A DNA stretch of 64,000 bases from Ginsengibacter sp963792025 (lineage in GTDB: Bacteria > Bacteroidota > Bacteroidia > Chitinophagales > Chitinophagaceae): assembly GCA_963792025.1 (NCBI GenBank), contig CAWBUS010000017.1, positions 1 through 64,000 of the forward strand. The letters are read 5' to 3'. Positions 8,109-16,174 of this stretch are shown piece after piece. Numbering within the stretch: the stretch's first letter is position 1; the number at the start of each line of letters is the position of its first letter. The notes under the pieces were generated by a model. That model saw only the letters and a list, made by a program, of their open reading frames with translations. It had not been told where the DNA came from and did no database searches. The position numbers were made by a program, and so were the translations under genes.

Positions 8109-9656
8109 ATGCAAAAGAAATATATTCTGTTAGCCGCCTTTTCTATTGGCGCTATAATTACTCATGCCCAAAATACGAAGACTATTTACAATATAAAGGA
8201 TTTTGGTGCGATAGGTAATGGTACTGTCCTTGATTCGAGAGCTATTAATCAAGCCATTGATACCATAGCCTCAAAAGGCGGTGGAACCCTTGTGTTTCCT
8301 GCCGGCACCTATTTATCCGGCTCTATCCGGCTACAAAGTAATATCACTTTGTACCTGGACCAGGGAGCAGTTATTGAGGCTTCCCCTCATGTTTCAGATT
8401 ATGATAAAGCAGAACCCAATCAATGGGAACAATACCAGGATTATGGCCATAGCCATTGGCACAATAGCCTGATATGGGGCGATAGCATACATAACGTATC
8501 TATATTGGGGCCGGGATTGATTTATGGAAAAGGGCTTACTCGTGATGAGGGCCGCGATAAATTGCCAAAGGCACTTGGCAATAAAGCTATTGCAATTGTG
8601 AACAGTAATCACATAACTATCCGGGATATTTCCATTCTGCATGGAGGTCATTTTGGAATCCTGCTTACCGGCGTGGAAGACGTTACCATCGACAACCTCA
8701 CTATTGATACCAATTGCGACGGAATGGATATAGATTGCTGCCGCAATGTCCGGATCACCGATTGTAGCGTCAATTCTCCCTGGGATGATGCTATTGTTTT
8801 AAAAACTTCTTATGGCCTCGGTTATCCAAAAGCAACAGAGAATGTAACCATTTCCGGCTGTTATGTTACGGGCGGATTCCAGGAGGGAACTTTACTGGAC
8901 GGAACGTATAAGAAATTCACTAAGGGACATCCTTTTGATTATCCTCCCGACCCAATGGGCAGGATTAAATTAGGTACTGAATCTAATGGGGATTTTAAAA
9001 ATATCGCCATCAGTAATTGTATTTTTGAAGCCTGTTACGGACTTGCACTTGAGTCTGTGGATGGCAGTAATCTTCAGGATATTACCGTATCCAACCTAAC
9101 GATGCGTGACCTCTCATCTGCCGCTATTTTTCTTCGCCTGGGAAGCAGGATGCGTGCGCCTGAAAACATGCAGATTGGCACGTTTCAACGCATCAATATC
9201 AGTAACGTTGTAGCCTATAATGTTGATTCAACATTTGGCAGTATTATTAGTATTAGTGGCATACCCGGCCATAAGATTGAAAATATTAAATTGAGTAATA
9301 TCCAGGCTTATTATAAAGGCGGTGGTTCAAAGGGGATGGCTTTTATAAATCCTCCGGAAAAAGAACAGGAATATCCTGAACCCGGCATGTATGGTACTTT
9401 GCCGGTTTGGGGGTTTTTTATAAGGCATGTGCAAGACATAGAAGTTAATAATGTAGCCATTCACTATATGCAAAAAGATGAGCGTCCGGCATTTTATTTA
9501 AACGATGTTCAACAGGCAGATTTCAATCATGTGAAATGGACGCTGGTAAAAGGATCCTATAGTTTTCAGTTGAAAAATGTGACAGACCTTATATTGCATA
9601 ATTGCCAACCCCTGCACGATATTGCCATTAAGAAAACAGTGGAGCAGCATTTATAG
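8109..9656 (+). CDS. Secreted glycoside hydrolase family 28 (polygalacturonase-like) enzyme
   Basis: The 515-residue protein has a signal peptide ending THAQ (about 21). The GH28 start YNIKDFGAIGNGTVLDSRAI is at about residues 27-46, followed by GGGTLVFPAGTYLSGSI (about 58-74). The parallel beta-helix core carries the catalytic acid region: NCDGMDID (first Asp at residue 204) and WDDAIVLKTS (Asp226-Asp227), matching the N-D-G-D and G-D-D motifs of the family. GRIKLGTES (about 284-292) is the substrate-contacting R-I-K segment. The usual G-H-G motif is not evident (here CYVTGGFQEGT), so this is a divergent member, perhaps acting on rhamnogalacturonan-type or other uronic-acid polymers. It probably works in the periplasm, since no T9SS tail is visible. 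Confidence 0.87.
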   Translation: MQKKYILLAAFSIGAIITHAQNTKTIYNIKDFGAIGNGTVLDSRAINQAIDTIASKGGGTLVFPAGTYLSGSIRLQSNITLYLDQGAVIEASPHVSDYDKAEPNQWEQYQDYGHSHWHNSLIWGDSIHNVSILGPGLIYGKGLTRDEGRDKLPKALGNKAIAIVNSNHITIRDISILHGGHFGILLTGVEDVTIDNLTIDTNCDGMDIDCCRNVRITDCSVNSPWDDAIVLKTSYGLGYPKATENVTISGCYVTGGFQEGTLLDGTYKKFTKGHPFDYPPDPMGRIKLGTESNGDFKNIAISNCIFEACYGLALESVDGSNLQDITVSNLTMRDLSSAAIFLRLGSRMRAPENMQIGTFQRINISNVVAYNVDSTFGSIISISGIPGHKIENIKLSNIQAYYKGGGSKGMAFINPPEKEQEYPEPGMYGTLPVWGFFIRHVQDIEVNNVAIHYMQKDERPAFYLNDVQQADFNHVKWTLVKGSYSFQLKNVTDLILHNCQPLHDIAIKKTVEQHL

Positions 9657-9928
9657 AACCCACAGTTCCTGCCTCAGAAGGGTTTTCCACTAACAAACCT
9701 TCTAAATAAAAACAGTTTCCCGGACCCGAATGGCATTTTGAAAAACGGCAAAGAGACAGATCCTTTAAAACAAAAGTTTCCGGCGGCAACGCCTGTATCC
9801 CCAAACTATATACCAGTCTTCCGCCAATTGGTGCATACAGCAAATGTAGTCCTTGACGACGTTCCGGTTGACACAAACGGTTTGAATTAATAAAGAAAAA
9901 ATGACCAATAAACAGCCGGACGTTTGCA
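9657..9928. other. Intergenic region downstream of GH28
   Basis: No gene is supported. A minus-strand frame of about 82 codons is open here and overlaps the GH28 stop, but it has no recognisable family or ribosome-binding context. It could be a decayed remnant. Confidence 0.3.
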
Positions 9929-10093
9929 ATTCAGGACATTTATAATATCATAACAGTTACGATTACACGAATATGGCGAGGAAGAGATGACTTCTAAAAA
10001 TTGAAGTGGATGTTATAGATTTTGATATTCGTAAAGCTTTGTTATAACCTGAAGATGGCGCACCTAACGGATACGGTTAAACTGAGGAAAGTA
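9929..10093 (+). repeat. Dispersed intergenic repeat, copy B
   Basis: Shares with copy A the ordered blocks TTCAGGACATTTAT, CATAACAGTTACG, ATGACTTCTAAAAATTGAAG, a GTTATAGATTTTGAT block and a terminal CTAACGGATACGGTTAAACTG. It abuts the 3-prime end of the broken OmpA-like gene. The 3-prime block is nearly identical to the same block in copies A and D. Confidence 0.7.
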
Positions 10094-10099
10094 AGGGCG

Positions 10100-10931
10100 T
10101 CACTTTTCAAGGAGCTTATACATTTCTTCGAGATTAGGGGAAAGGATGATTTCGGTTCTCCTGTTTTTTGCTCTTCCTTCTTTGGTAGCATTGGATGCAA
10201 TGGGCTCAAAATAGCTGTGCCCCGATGAAGTAACACTTTTGGGATTTACTTTATAATTATTAATGAGAATACGAACTATCGAATTGGCACGGGCTGTACT
10301 CAGAGTCCCAATTATCCTGGTATTTCCCGCGGATAGGAATACTATCCGTATGTCCTTCAATATTAATAGATACATCGGGGTTGAGATTAAGCACCGCAGC
10401 AAGCTTAGACAAGGCATCCACACCTTTTGGATTTACAACGGCGCTGCCTGAAGGGAATAATAAATTTTCAGAAAGACTTACATAAACTTTTCCGTCTTTT
10501 TGATATACGGAAAGATCATTGGAATTAAATCCTTTCAAGGCTTCAGTCATCTTATTTTTAAGATTCTCTGACTGTTCTTTTTGTTGTTGCAGCAAATCCT
10601 GCAGTTGTTGTAATCTTTGTTGCTGCGCCAATAAATCTTTCTGACTTTGTGTTAATTTACTTCGCTGATCAGCCGTTAGTTGCCCAAGTTGTGTATTCTG
10701 GTTATTTAAATTGGCAATTTTTTGTTCCAGGTCTCCGATACTATCTTTTAAAGCCGAAATATTATTTTGAAGTTCTGTATTATTGTTTTGCATATCCGTA
10801 ACCCGGTTTGCCAGGTGTGTACTGTCGTCGCGTAAAGAAGCGACCCGTTCCTGCGATTGGGTTAAGTACCTTTTTGCAACACAACCGGGTAACAGAAATA
10901 TTCCTGCTATTATTACAATATACTTATTCAT
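10100..10931 (-). pseudogene. OmpA-family peptidoglycan-associated lipoprotein, frameshifted
   Basis: The start at 10931 gives MNKYIVIIAGIFLLPGCVAK, a lipoprotein signal with lipobox LPGC. Residues about 25-140 are a Gln/Asn-rich coiled coil, and from about 165 an OmpA C-terminal domain begins (LLFPSGSAVVNPKGVDALSKLA, then NIEGHTDSIPI). After KYQDNWD the frame is lost by one extra base near 10304. In the next frame the domain resumes with LSTARANSIVRILI, GHSYFEPIASN and the RAKNRRTEI peptidoglycan-binding end, stopping at 10100. Removing one base restores a 276-codon gene of normal length. It is either a recent single-base lesion or a sequence error, because both halves are otherwise well preserved. 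The product would anchor the outer membrane to peptidoglycan. Confidence 0.82.
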
Positions 10932-11137
10932 AGAATTTTTTTTATTACTGACGAATAACTGTGCCAAAGGCTTTTTAACGGGTATAAACATAAGAAATTA
11001 ACTGTAAGGCGTGGATTTATTTACCTGATCGGGAACCGACTTCCCCAGCTATCAGCTATCCTTAGCCTCTTCAAATATAAAAGTATTGCTGATCTCAGTT
11101 TCCGCCCCGGCGACAGGTGAAAACAGGAATCGATAAT

Positions 11138-11216
11138 GCAATAACAGTTACGAATACACGAAAAGTTGACTTGCAAATGAAATACCAGCTGTGGATTTGA
11201 TGGTTCGCAAGTCCCC
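11138..11216 (+). repeat. Dispersed intergenic repeat, copy C (partial, internal deletion)
   Basis: ATAACAGTTACGAATACACGAA runs directly into AAAGTTGACTTGCAAATGAAA and then TGGATTTGATGGTTCGCAAGTCCC. This is the central part of the family. The flanking GH28/OmpA region carries copy B in the same orientation, 1.2 kb away. Confidence 0.6.
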
Positions 11217-11529
11217 AAAACCGACGCAAGCGTTTCCTCTGTCACCCGAAGTTCGTTTAGGCGTCGGGGTTGTACAGATTACTTAATAAGATTTGAGCAC
11301 AGCGTTGCATAAGCCCGGCGGGGCAATACCGGCTTTTAGATTTGCGGGGCTGGCAACCCTTTTATCAAAATCTGCATTTGATATTATATAAAAGTGCATT
11401 CCGGTAGTTATAACCATTACATTTAAACGACCTGGGAAAGGTTATTATCGGCTAAACCAATATATTTTTGCAATGGGCATTGCCACAAAGAATGAAAAAA
11501 ATATCCGATACATGAACATACAACCTGCT
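11217..11529. other. Intergenic region upstream of serine hydrolase
   Basis: No ORF supported. The stretch contains GC-rich words (GCCCGGCGGGGC near 11310) and an AT-rich leader before the hydrolase gene. No confident promoter element could be assigned. Confidence 0.3.
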
Positions 11530-12906
11530 ATGAAAAATTTTAAAAGCCTCATATTCATGATTTTTCTAGCTGCAAAATACTTTACAGCAAATGCACAAGT
11601 CGATTCGGTATCACAAAAGCTTGATGAGTATTTACTTGCTGCACATAAGGAAAACAGCTTTAACGGAAATGCATTGGTCGCACAACATGGAAAAATTCTT
11701 TTGCGAAAAAGTTATGGCTACAAAAATTTTGCTAAAAAAGTTTTAAATGATTCGAATACCATCTTTCAAATTGGTTCCATTACCAAACAATTTACCGCAA
11801 CCGTAATTTTAAGATTGCAGGAAGAAGGAAAACTTTCTGTCGGGGATAAGCTCGATAAATATTTTCCGCAATTCAAATATGCCGGTGAAATAACGCTTGA
11901 AAATTTATTAACACATACTTCGGGCATTTATAATTATACCAATGACATTGATGCAGGCGATTCCGCCATTGTATGTAACCCGGTAAATAAGCAGGTAGCG
12001 CTTGACATCATGTTTAAACATGCGCTTGATTTCAAACCCGGCACACAATTTCGCTACGATAATTCCGGCTATTATTTATTGGGATTGATCATTGAAAAAG
12101 TTACCGGCAAATCATACGAACGAAATATTCGTGATATAATTTTTAAGCCGCTGCAAATGAACCATTCTTTATTTGACTTTAAACATTCAACCGATACTAA
12201 CATCGCAACAGGCTATCAAACTTTAAATGATTCCGTTCAGAAAGAGGCCTCCGCCTGGCGTTGGGATTCAACGGTATCTTATGCTGCCGGTGGCATTTGG
12301 AGTACAACCAGTGATATGTTCAAATGGGCGCAGGCGATTGCTCAAAAAAAAATTCTTTCTGCTGAATCATGGAAAGCAATACTCACGCCGCACCTGGATA
12401 AATATGGTTACGGTGTTTATATTGATTCGTTATTCGCCCAACAAAGTATCTCCCACGGCGGCGGCATACCGGGTTTTATCGCCTACCTGAACTATTATCC
12501 TGCCGAAGATGCAACCATCATTTTATTGAATAACGAAGGCTCGCTTAATGAATCTTTAAACGGGATTGACGCTGATATATCAGCCATCATTTTTCATAAG
12601 CCTTACGAAATAATGCACAAGCACACTGGGATAAAATTGCCGGATGAAGTGTTGAAAAAATATGTGGGGCAATATGATTTCGATAAAAAACATCACGTGT
12701 ACATCACACTTGAAAATAATCAACTTCATATGGAAGCGCCGCAAGGTGGATTGCCCAAATCTCCTTTGTTTGCAGACGATGAAAACAATTTTTATTTAAA
12801 GATCATTAATGCAAGAATTGAATTTGTAAAAGATACTTCTGGAAATGTTACGGAGTTAATTGCACATTATATGGGCAAAAATGATGTGTGCAAAAAAGTT
12901 AAGTGA
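11530..12906 (+). CDS. Secreted serine hydrolase, class C beta-lactamase-like fold
   Basis: From the ATG at 11530 the protein is 458 residues with a signal peptide (MKNFKSLIFMIFLAAKYFTA, NAQ cleavage). The penicillin-binding-protein-like fold shows the catalytic SITK tetrad (Ser83, Lys86), the YDN motif within RYDNSGYYLLG (the Y-x-N triad element) and HGGGIPGF, the HxG-type third motif. A smaller C-terminal domain (about 370-458) resembles the DUF3471-like lipocalin appendage often seen on these hydrolases. Members act as esterases, D-amino-acid peptidases or unknown hydrolases; true beta-lactamase activity is not implied. An upstream in-frame ATG at 11473 would put 19 polar residues before the signal peptide, so 11530 is preferred. 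It is monocistronic. Confidence 0.88.
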   Translation: MKNFKSLIFMIFLAAKYFTANAQVDSVSQKLDEYLLAAHKENSFNGNALVAQHGKILLRKSYGYKNFAKKVLNDSNTIFQIGSITKQFTATVILRLQEEGKLSVGDKLDKYFPQFKYAGEITLENLLTHTSGIYNYTNDIDAGDSAIVCNPVNKQVALDIMFKHALDFKPGTQFRYDNSGYYLLGLIIEKVTGKSYERNIRDIIFKPLQMNHSLFDFKHSTDTNIATGYQTLNDSVQKEASAWRWDSTVSYAAGGIWSTTSDMFKWAQAIAQKKILSAESWKAILTPHLDKYGYGVYIDSLFAQQSISHGGGIPGFIAYLNYYPAEDATIILLNNEGSLNESLNGIDADISAIIFHKPYEIMHKHTGIKLPDEVLKKYVGQYDFDKKHHVYITLENNQLHMEAPQGGLPKSPLFADDENNFYLKIINARIEFVKDTSGNVTELIAHYMGKNDVCKKVK

Positions 12907-13080
12907 TCATTTTTTCGATATAAGTTCAAGTGTTCGTTTTTGCTTCTGAGTCTCCGATGATCTCCCGGAAAAATCTTCAATGTCAGAAAGTCAAAGTTAC
13001 CGTGGTTGATTTCCCTCAATCGCATGCGTAGATACTGCTTTTATCTTCAATTTTTATTTTTTAAAAAAAATTATTTAAGT

Positions 13081-13106
13081 TGTCCAATCTTTTAAAGCCA
13101 GTCGTT
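13081..13106 (+). promoter_or_regulatory. Possible ECF42-type promoter upstream of the YCII gene
   Basis: TGTCCA at 13081-13086 is followed, 16 bases later, by CGTTAT at 13103. ECF42 sigma factors are reported to recognise a TGTCGA -35 and a CGA/CGT-type -10 upstream of their DGPF genes, so this could be an autoregulatory promoter. The match is partial (TGTCCA) and the assignment is inference. Confidence 0.3.
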
Positions 13107-13138
13107 ATTTGTTTTTAAACACTTAAAATGTAAACAAA

Positions 13139-13480
13139 ATGAAAGATTTCTTATTAGTATTCAGAATGGACTACAGCGAAATGCCTAAAAGATCGCCTGA
13201 AGAAATGCAGGCAATGACGAAACGCTGGATGGACTGGATTGGCAGCATCGCTGCCCAAAACAAATTAACCGATCGCGGTAACCGATTGGATCCTTCAGGA
13301 AAAGTGGTAAAACCAAATAATGTGATTGCCGACGGCCCTTACACCGAGATCAAAGAATCAATAGGGGGTTATTCAATTATCAAAGCCGCGTCGTTGGATG
13401 AGGCAACAGAAATTTCAAAAGGTTGCCCGGTATTTCTAAATGGAGGAAGCGTTGAAGTAAGAGAAATAAGCGTGATGTAA
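13139..13480 (+). CDS. YCII-related / DGPF domain protein, partner of ECF42 sigma factor
   Basis: The 113-residue protein has the YciI-like ferredoxin-fold pattern (MKDFLLVFRMDYS...). It carries the hallmark DGPYTEIKESIGGYSII (about 62-78), corresponding to the DGPF motif that names this family, and ends G.VEVREI. Such proteins are almost always encoded beside ECF42 sigma factors, as here (sigma gene 84 bp downstream, same strand). Their biochemical role is not firmly known; they are the usual regulated targets of the sigma factor. A strong terminator lies between the two genes, so the sigma gene would be transcribed by read-through or its own promoter. Confidence 0.9.
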   Translation: MKDFLLVFRMDYSEMPKRSPEEMQAMTKRWMDWIGSIAAQNKLTDRGNRLDPSGKVVKPNNVIADGPYTEIKESIGGYSIIKAASLDEATEISKGCPVFLNGGSVEVREISVM

Positions 13481-13489
13481 AACTGTTTA

Positions 13490-13546
13490 CCCCAATCTTT
13501 CATTACAAAGAAATTAGCGCTTGGAAGATTGGGGTATTTTTTGTTT
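13490..13546 (+). terminator. Rho-independent terminator after the YCII gene
   Basis: A perfect 10-bp stem, CCCCAATCTT (13490-13499) and AAGATTGGGG (13525-13534), is followed by TATTTTTTGTTT. It begins 10 bases after the YCII stop and ends 18 bases before the sigma-factor ATG. It could set the ratio of target protein to sigma factor. Confidence 0.8.
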
Positions 13547-13563
13547 GAAATTTAATTTGCTTT

Positions 13564-14796
13564 ATGCACCAGGAGGAACTGATACCGCACTTGTTCAGAA
13601 CAGAATATCGCAAAATTGTTGTCGTGCTTTGCAAACTTTTCGGTATTGAGCATATTGAAATTGCGGAAGATATTGCAAGTGATACTTTTCTTTCTGCATC
13701 TGAATTATGGGGTTTAAAAGGCTTACCTGAAAACCCGGTAGCGTGGCTATACACCGTAGCGAAAAATAAAAGCAAAGATTATTTTAAACATCATTCCATC
13801 TTCTTACAAAAAGTCACAAAAGAAATTAAGTTTACAGCGGAAAGCTCAACGCAAATCAATATTGATCTTTCTGCAAAGAATATTAACGACAGCCAGCTTG
13901 CCATGATGTTCGTTGTATGTCATCCCTGTAATTCAGTTGAAGCGCAAATAGGGTTGGCGCTGGGTTTACTTTGTGGTTTCGGAACGGATGAAATTGCCGG
14001 CGCCTTCCTTACCAACAAAGAGACTATTTACAAAAGACTTCAACGTGCCAAACAAAAACTGCGCGAAGAAAAAGTTGAAATAAAGCAACCTTCGCTGGCC
14101 GAAATTGATGAACGGTTACCCGCAGTTTTGATGACGCTGTATTTGCTTTTTAATGAAGGTTATTATTCTGCGAGCAACGACGCGGTGCTGCGAAAAGACC
14201 TTTGCCTGGAGGCTATGCGTCTTACGTACCTGCTGGTTGAAAATGAACAAACGAATAAACAAACAGTAAATGCACTATTGGCGTTAATGTGCTTTCAAGC
14301 CTCAAGATTTGATGCACGCATTGGCGAACACGGCAGCCTTGTTTTGTATGGGGACCAGGACGTAAATTTGTGGAACGACGAACTGATCGGACAAGGGAAA
14401 TATTTTTTAGATGAAGCATCCAGGGGTAATGCAATTTCAAAATATCATTTGGAAGCGGGCATTGCGTGTATGCATACCATACAGGAGGACAGCAAAGAAA
14501 AATGGGAAAATATTTTGCAGTTATATAACCAGCTGCTCATTATAGAATACTCGCCCGTTGCCGCTTTGAACAGAACCTACGCATTTGCCAAAGCAAATGG
14601 GAAAAAAGAAGCCATTATAGAAGCAGAAAAAATTAATCTTGCGGCCAATCATCTGTACTACTCACTTTTGGGCTGGTTATATACGGATGTCGATAATCAA
14701 AAAGCTTTGCTTCATTTGCAAACTGCATGGCAGCTTACCAAAACCTCAAACGATAAAAAACTTATTGCAGATAGGATCAGGAAGTTAACTGGCTAA
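13564..14796 (+). CDS. ECF42-type RNA polymerase sigma factor with C-terminal extension
   Basis: The 410-residue product has sigma-70 region 2 near the N-terminus (FRTEYRKIVVVLCKLFG, then DIASDTFLSASELW and PVAWLYTVAKNKSKDYFKHH, about 10-80). Region 4 lies at about 115-165 (LALGLLCGFGTDEIAGAFLT, TIYKRLQRAKQKLRE). The remaining 230 residues are a helical, TPR-like extension (RLPAVLMTLYLLFNEGYYS, AALNRTYAFAKANG, YYSLLGWLYTD) characteristic of the ECF42 / DUF6596 group, where it takes the place of an anti-sigma factor in control. The DGPF gene immediately upstream fits this assignment. The ATG at 13564 gives a normal length. Confidence 0.9.
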   Translation: MHQEELIPHLFRTEYRKIVVVLCKLFGIEHIEIAEDIASDTFLSASELWGLKGLPENPVAWLYTVAKNKSKDYFKHHSIFLQKVTKEIKFTAESSTQINIDLSAKNINDSQLAMMFVVCHPCNSVEAQIGLALGLLCGFGTDEIAGAFLTNKETIYKRLQRAKQKLREEKVEIKQPSLAEIDERLPAVLMTLYLLFNEGYYSASNDAVLRKDLCLEAMRLTYLLVENEQTNKQTVNALLALMCFQASRFDARIGEHGSLVLYGDQDVNLWNDELIGQGKYFLDEASRGNAISKYHLEAGIACMHTIQEDSKEKWENILQLYNQLLIIEYSPVAALNRTYAFAKANGKKEAIIEAEKINLAANHLYYSLLGWLYTDVDNQKALLHLQTAWQLTKTSNDKKLIADRIRKLTG

Positions 14797-14865
14797 CAGC
14801 TATCATCATTAACGAGGATTTATTGTCTAAGTGAGCATACCGGTTACGTTCCTTCCATCGGCAAC

Positions 14866-14896
14866 TAACGGTTACGGTTAAACTAAATAAAGTGAC
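14866..14896 (+). repeat. Dispersed intergenic repeat, copy D (3-prime block only)
   Basis: CTAACGGTTACGGTTAAACT is followed by AAATAAAGTGACGG. It matches the terminal block of copy B (CTAACGGATACGGTTAAACT then GAGGAAAGTAAGGG) and of copy A. The upstream blocks are missing or too degraded to recognise. Confidence 0.5.
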
Positions 14897-15572
14897 GGAT
14901 TCACTCCACCTGCGTATTTCCCTCGAATTTTTTTAGGATGCATACTTGTTTGAATTATTTTTAATTGTTAGTAGGTCCGGCTTATAGGGTTAAGACAATA
15001 CACAACATTTTGCACCAAAACTCAGGCTTTGAAAAAGATATGTATTTGTTTCGCGCCTTCGATTTTAACGGCTTTTTATTTGCGCCATTCTTCTACCCCT
15101 CTTGACTCCCGGGTGCCAACAGGCAGTAACAGGAATATTAAAAGTTTAGGCAAATGATCGTTAACAAAAATGTTTCTTTCCAATTGGATGGAGATTTTAA
15201 TCCACACACTACGCTTAGAATGTCTTGTCCTGAGCGCATATCCATTCCAAACCTTGCGTAGCAACGCGATAAACGGTGCAAGCTCATCAGTCATTTGTCG
15301 AAAATTCGCCTTCTTTTCCTGAGATATAATTCCGTGGTGAATTATGTTTTTAGTCTATGGAACTATCAATTAATTTCCAAAGTACGAGCCCCGCAGATGG
15401 CCGCCACGCCTGCCTCAGAAAGACTAAATAGATTCAATAAACACATTCATACCTTTTCTATATCCTTTATCTGATACCGAATAAAATACTAAAATTTAAT
15501 TATTGATTTCGCTTGCTTGCCCTGGTAATTTCATCTCCTGAAAAAATTACATCAATACTAAAAGCAAAAATC
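14897..15572. other. Intergenic region, no gene recognised
   Basis: About 680 bases after repeat copy D with no coding potential I can support. A minus-strand open frame near 15076-15294 lacks any recognisable pattern. The 3-prime 100 bases are AT-rich and probably carry the promoter of the barrel-like protein. Confidence 0.3.
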
Positions 15573-16055
15573 ATGAAAAAGTTATTTCTTTTTTTCTTCG
15601 GCACTTTAGCCATGACCACCCTGCACGCTCAATCAGCCGGTTCTTCTGAGGTTGCAACTTCCAAATCTGTATATGCTGAGGTTCTCGGCGGCGGACTAGC
15701 ATTTTCCGCAAACTATGATTCGAGATTTGCGGGTCATAATGGATTTGGTTTTCGTGCAGGCCTTGGCGTTGTTCCTTTAAAAGGTAACACAGTTATAACA
15801 ATCCCTTTGGGATTAAATGACTTATTTGGCCATGGCCCCGGTTATTTTGAAGTGGAAGTGACTGGCACTGTTTTTACAGAGACTTCCGGAAAATTCAATG
15901 GTAAATCAGTAAGTTCTGTATTCCTATACCCACACATAGGTTATAGGCATACGAGGCCATCTAAAAGCTTTCTTTGGAGGATATATGCAGGCCCAATGTT
16001 TTATGGATCAGCTGTGGTTCCCTGGTTAGGCTTGTCATTAGGATATACTTTATAA
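15573..16055 (+). CDS. Small outer-membrane-barrel-like exported protein
   Basis: From the ATG at 15573 the product is 160 residues with a signal peptide (MKKLFLFFFGTLAMTTLHAQ). The mature part alternates hydrophobic and polar residues as in beta strands (ANYDSRFAGHNGFGFRAGLGVVPL, GYRHTRPSKSFLWRIYAGPMF) and ends LGLSLGYTL, with terminal aromatic/hydrophobic residues as in outer-membrane barrels. The family is not named. An upstream in-frame start at 15513 would add 20 residues before the signal and is less likely. It lies 120 bp upstream of the histidine kinase and may be co-transcribed with it. Confidence 0.7.
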   Translation: MKKLFLFFFGTLAMTTLHAQSAGSSEVATSKSVYAEVLGGGLAFSANYDSRFAGHNGFGFRAGLGVVPLKGNTVITIPLGLNDLFGHGPGYFEVEVTGTVFTETSGKFNGKSVSSVFLYPHIGYRHTRPSKSFLWRIYAGPMFYGSAVVPWLGLSLGYTL

Positions 16056-16174
16056 CGCGGTGGCATAGAAATTTAAAAAAGATTTTTTTTTCAAGCCAAC
16101 CTGGAGTTCGTGTGAAAGAATTCACCAATTTTGAGGGGAAAGTGATTTTCCCACGCTTACATGTTTTAATTTTC

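Noticed and set aside
9628..9876. Minus-strand open frame of 82 codons downstream of GH28
   Set aside because: Overlaps the GH28 stop, has no recognisable family or start context; may be a remnant but not supportable as a gene.
12928..12940. AAGTGTTCGTTTT, similar to the core of the permease operator
   Set aside because: No flanking TGTKC or GMACA arms at the required offsets and no TTGG-N8-TTG element 72 bp downstream.
13503..13775. Minus-strand open frame over the sigma-factor start
   Set aside because: Shadow of the ECF42 gene and its terminator; no protein-like pattern.
15076..15294. Minus-strand open frame in the gap before the barrel-like protein
   Set aside because: No family, composition not protein-like, no start context.
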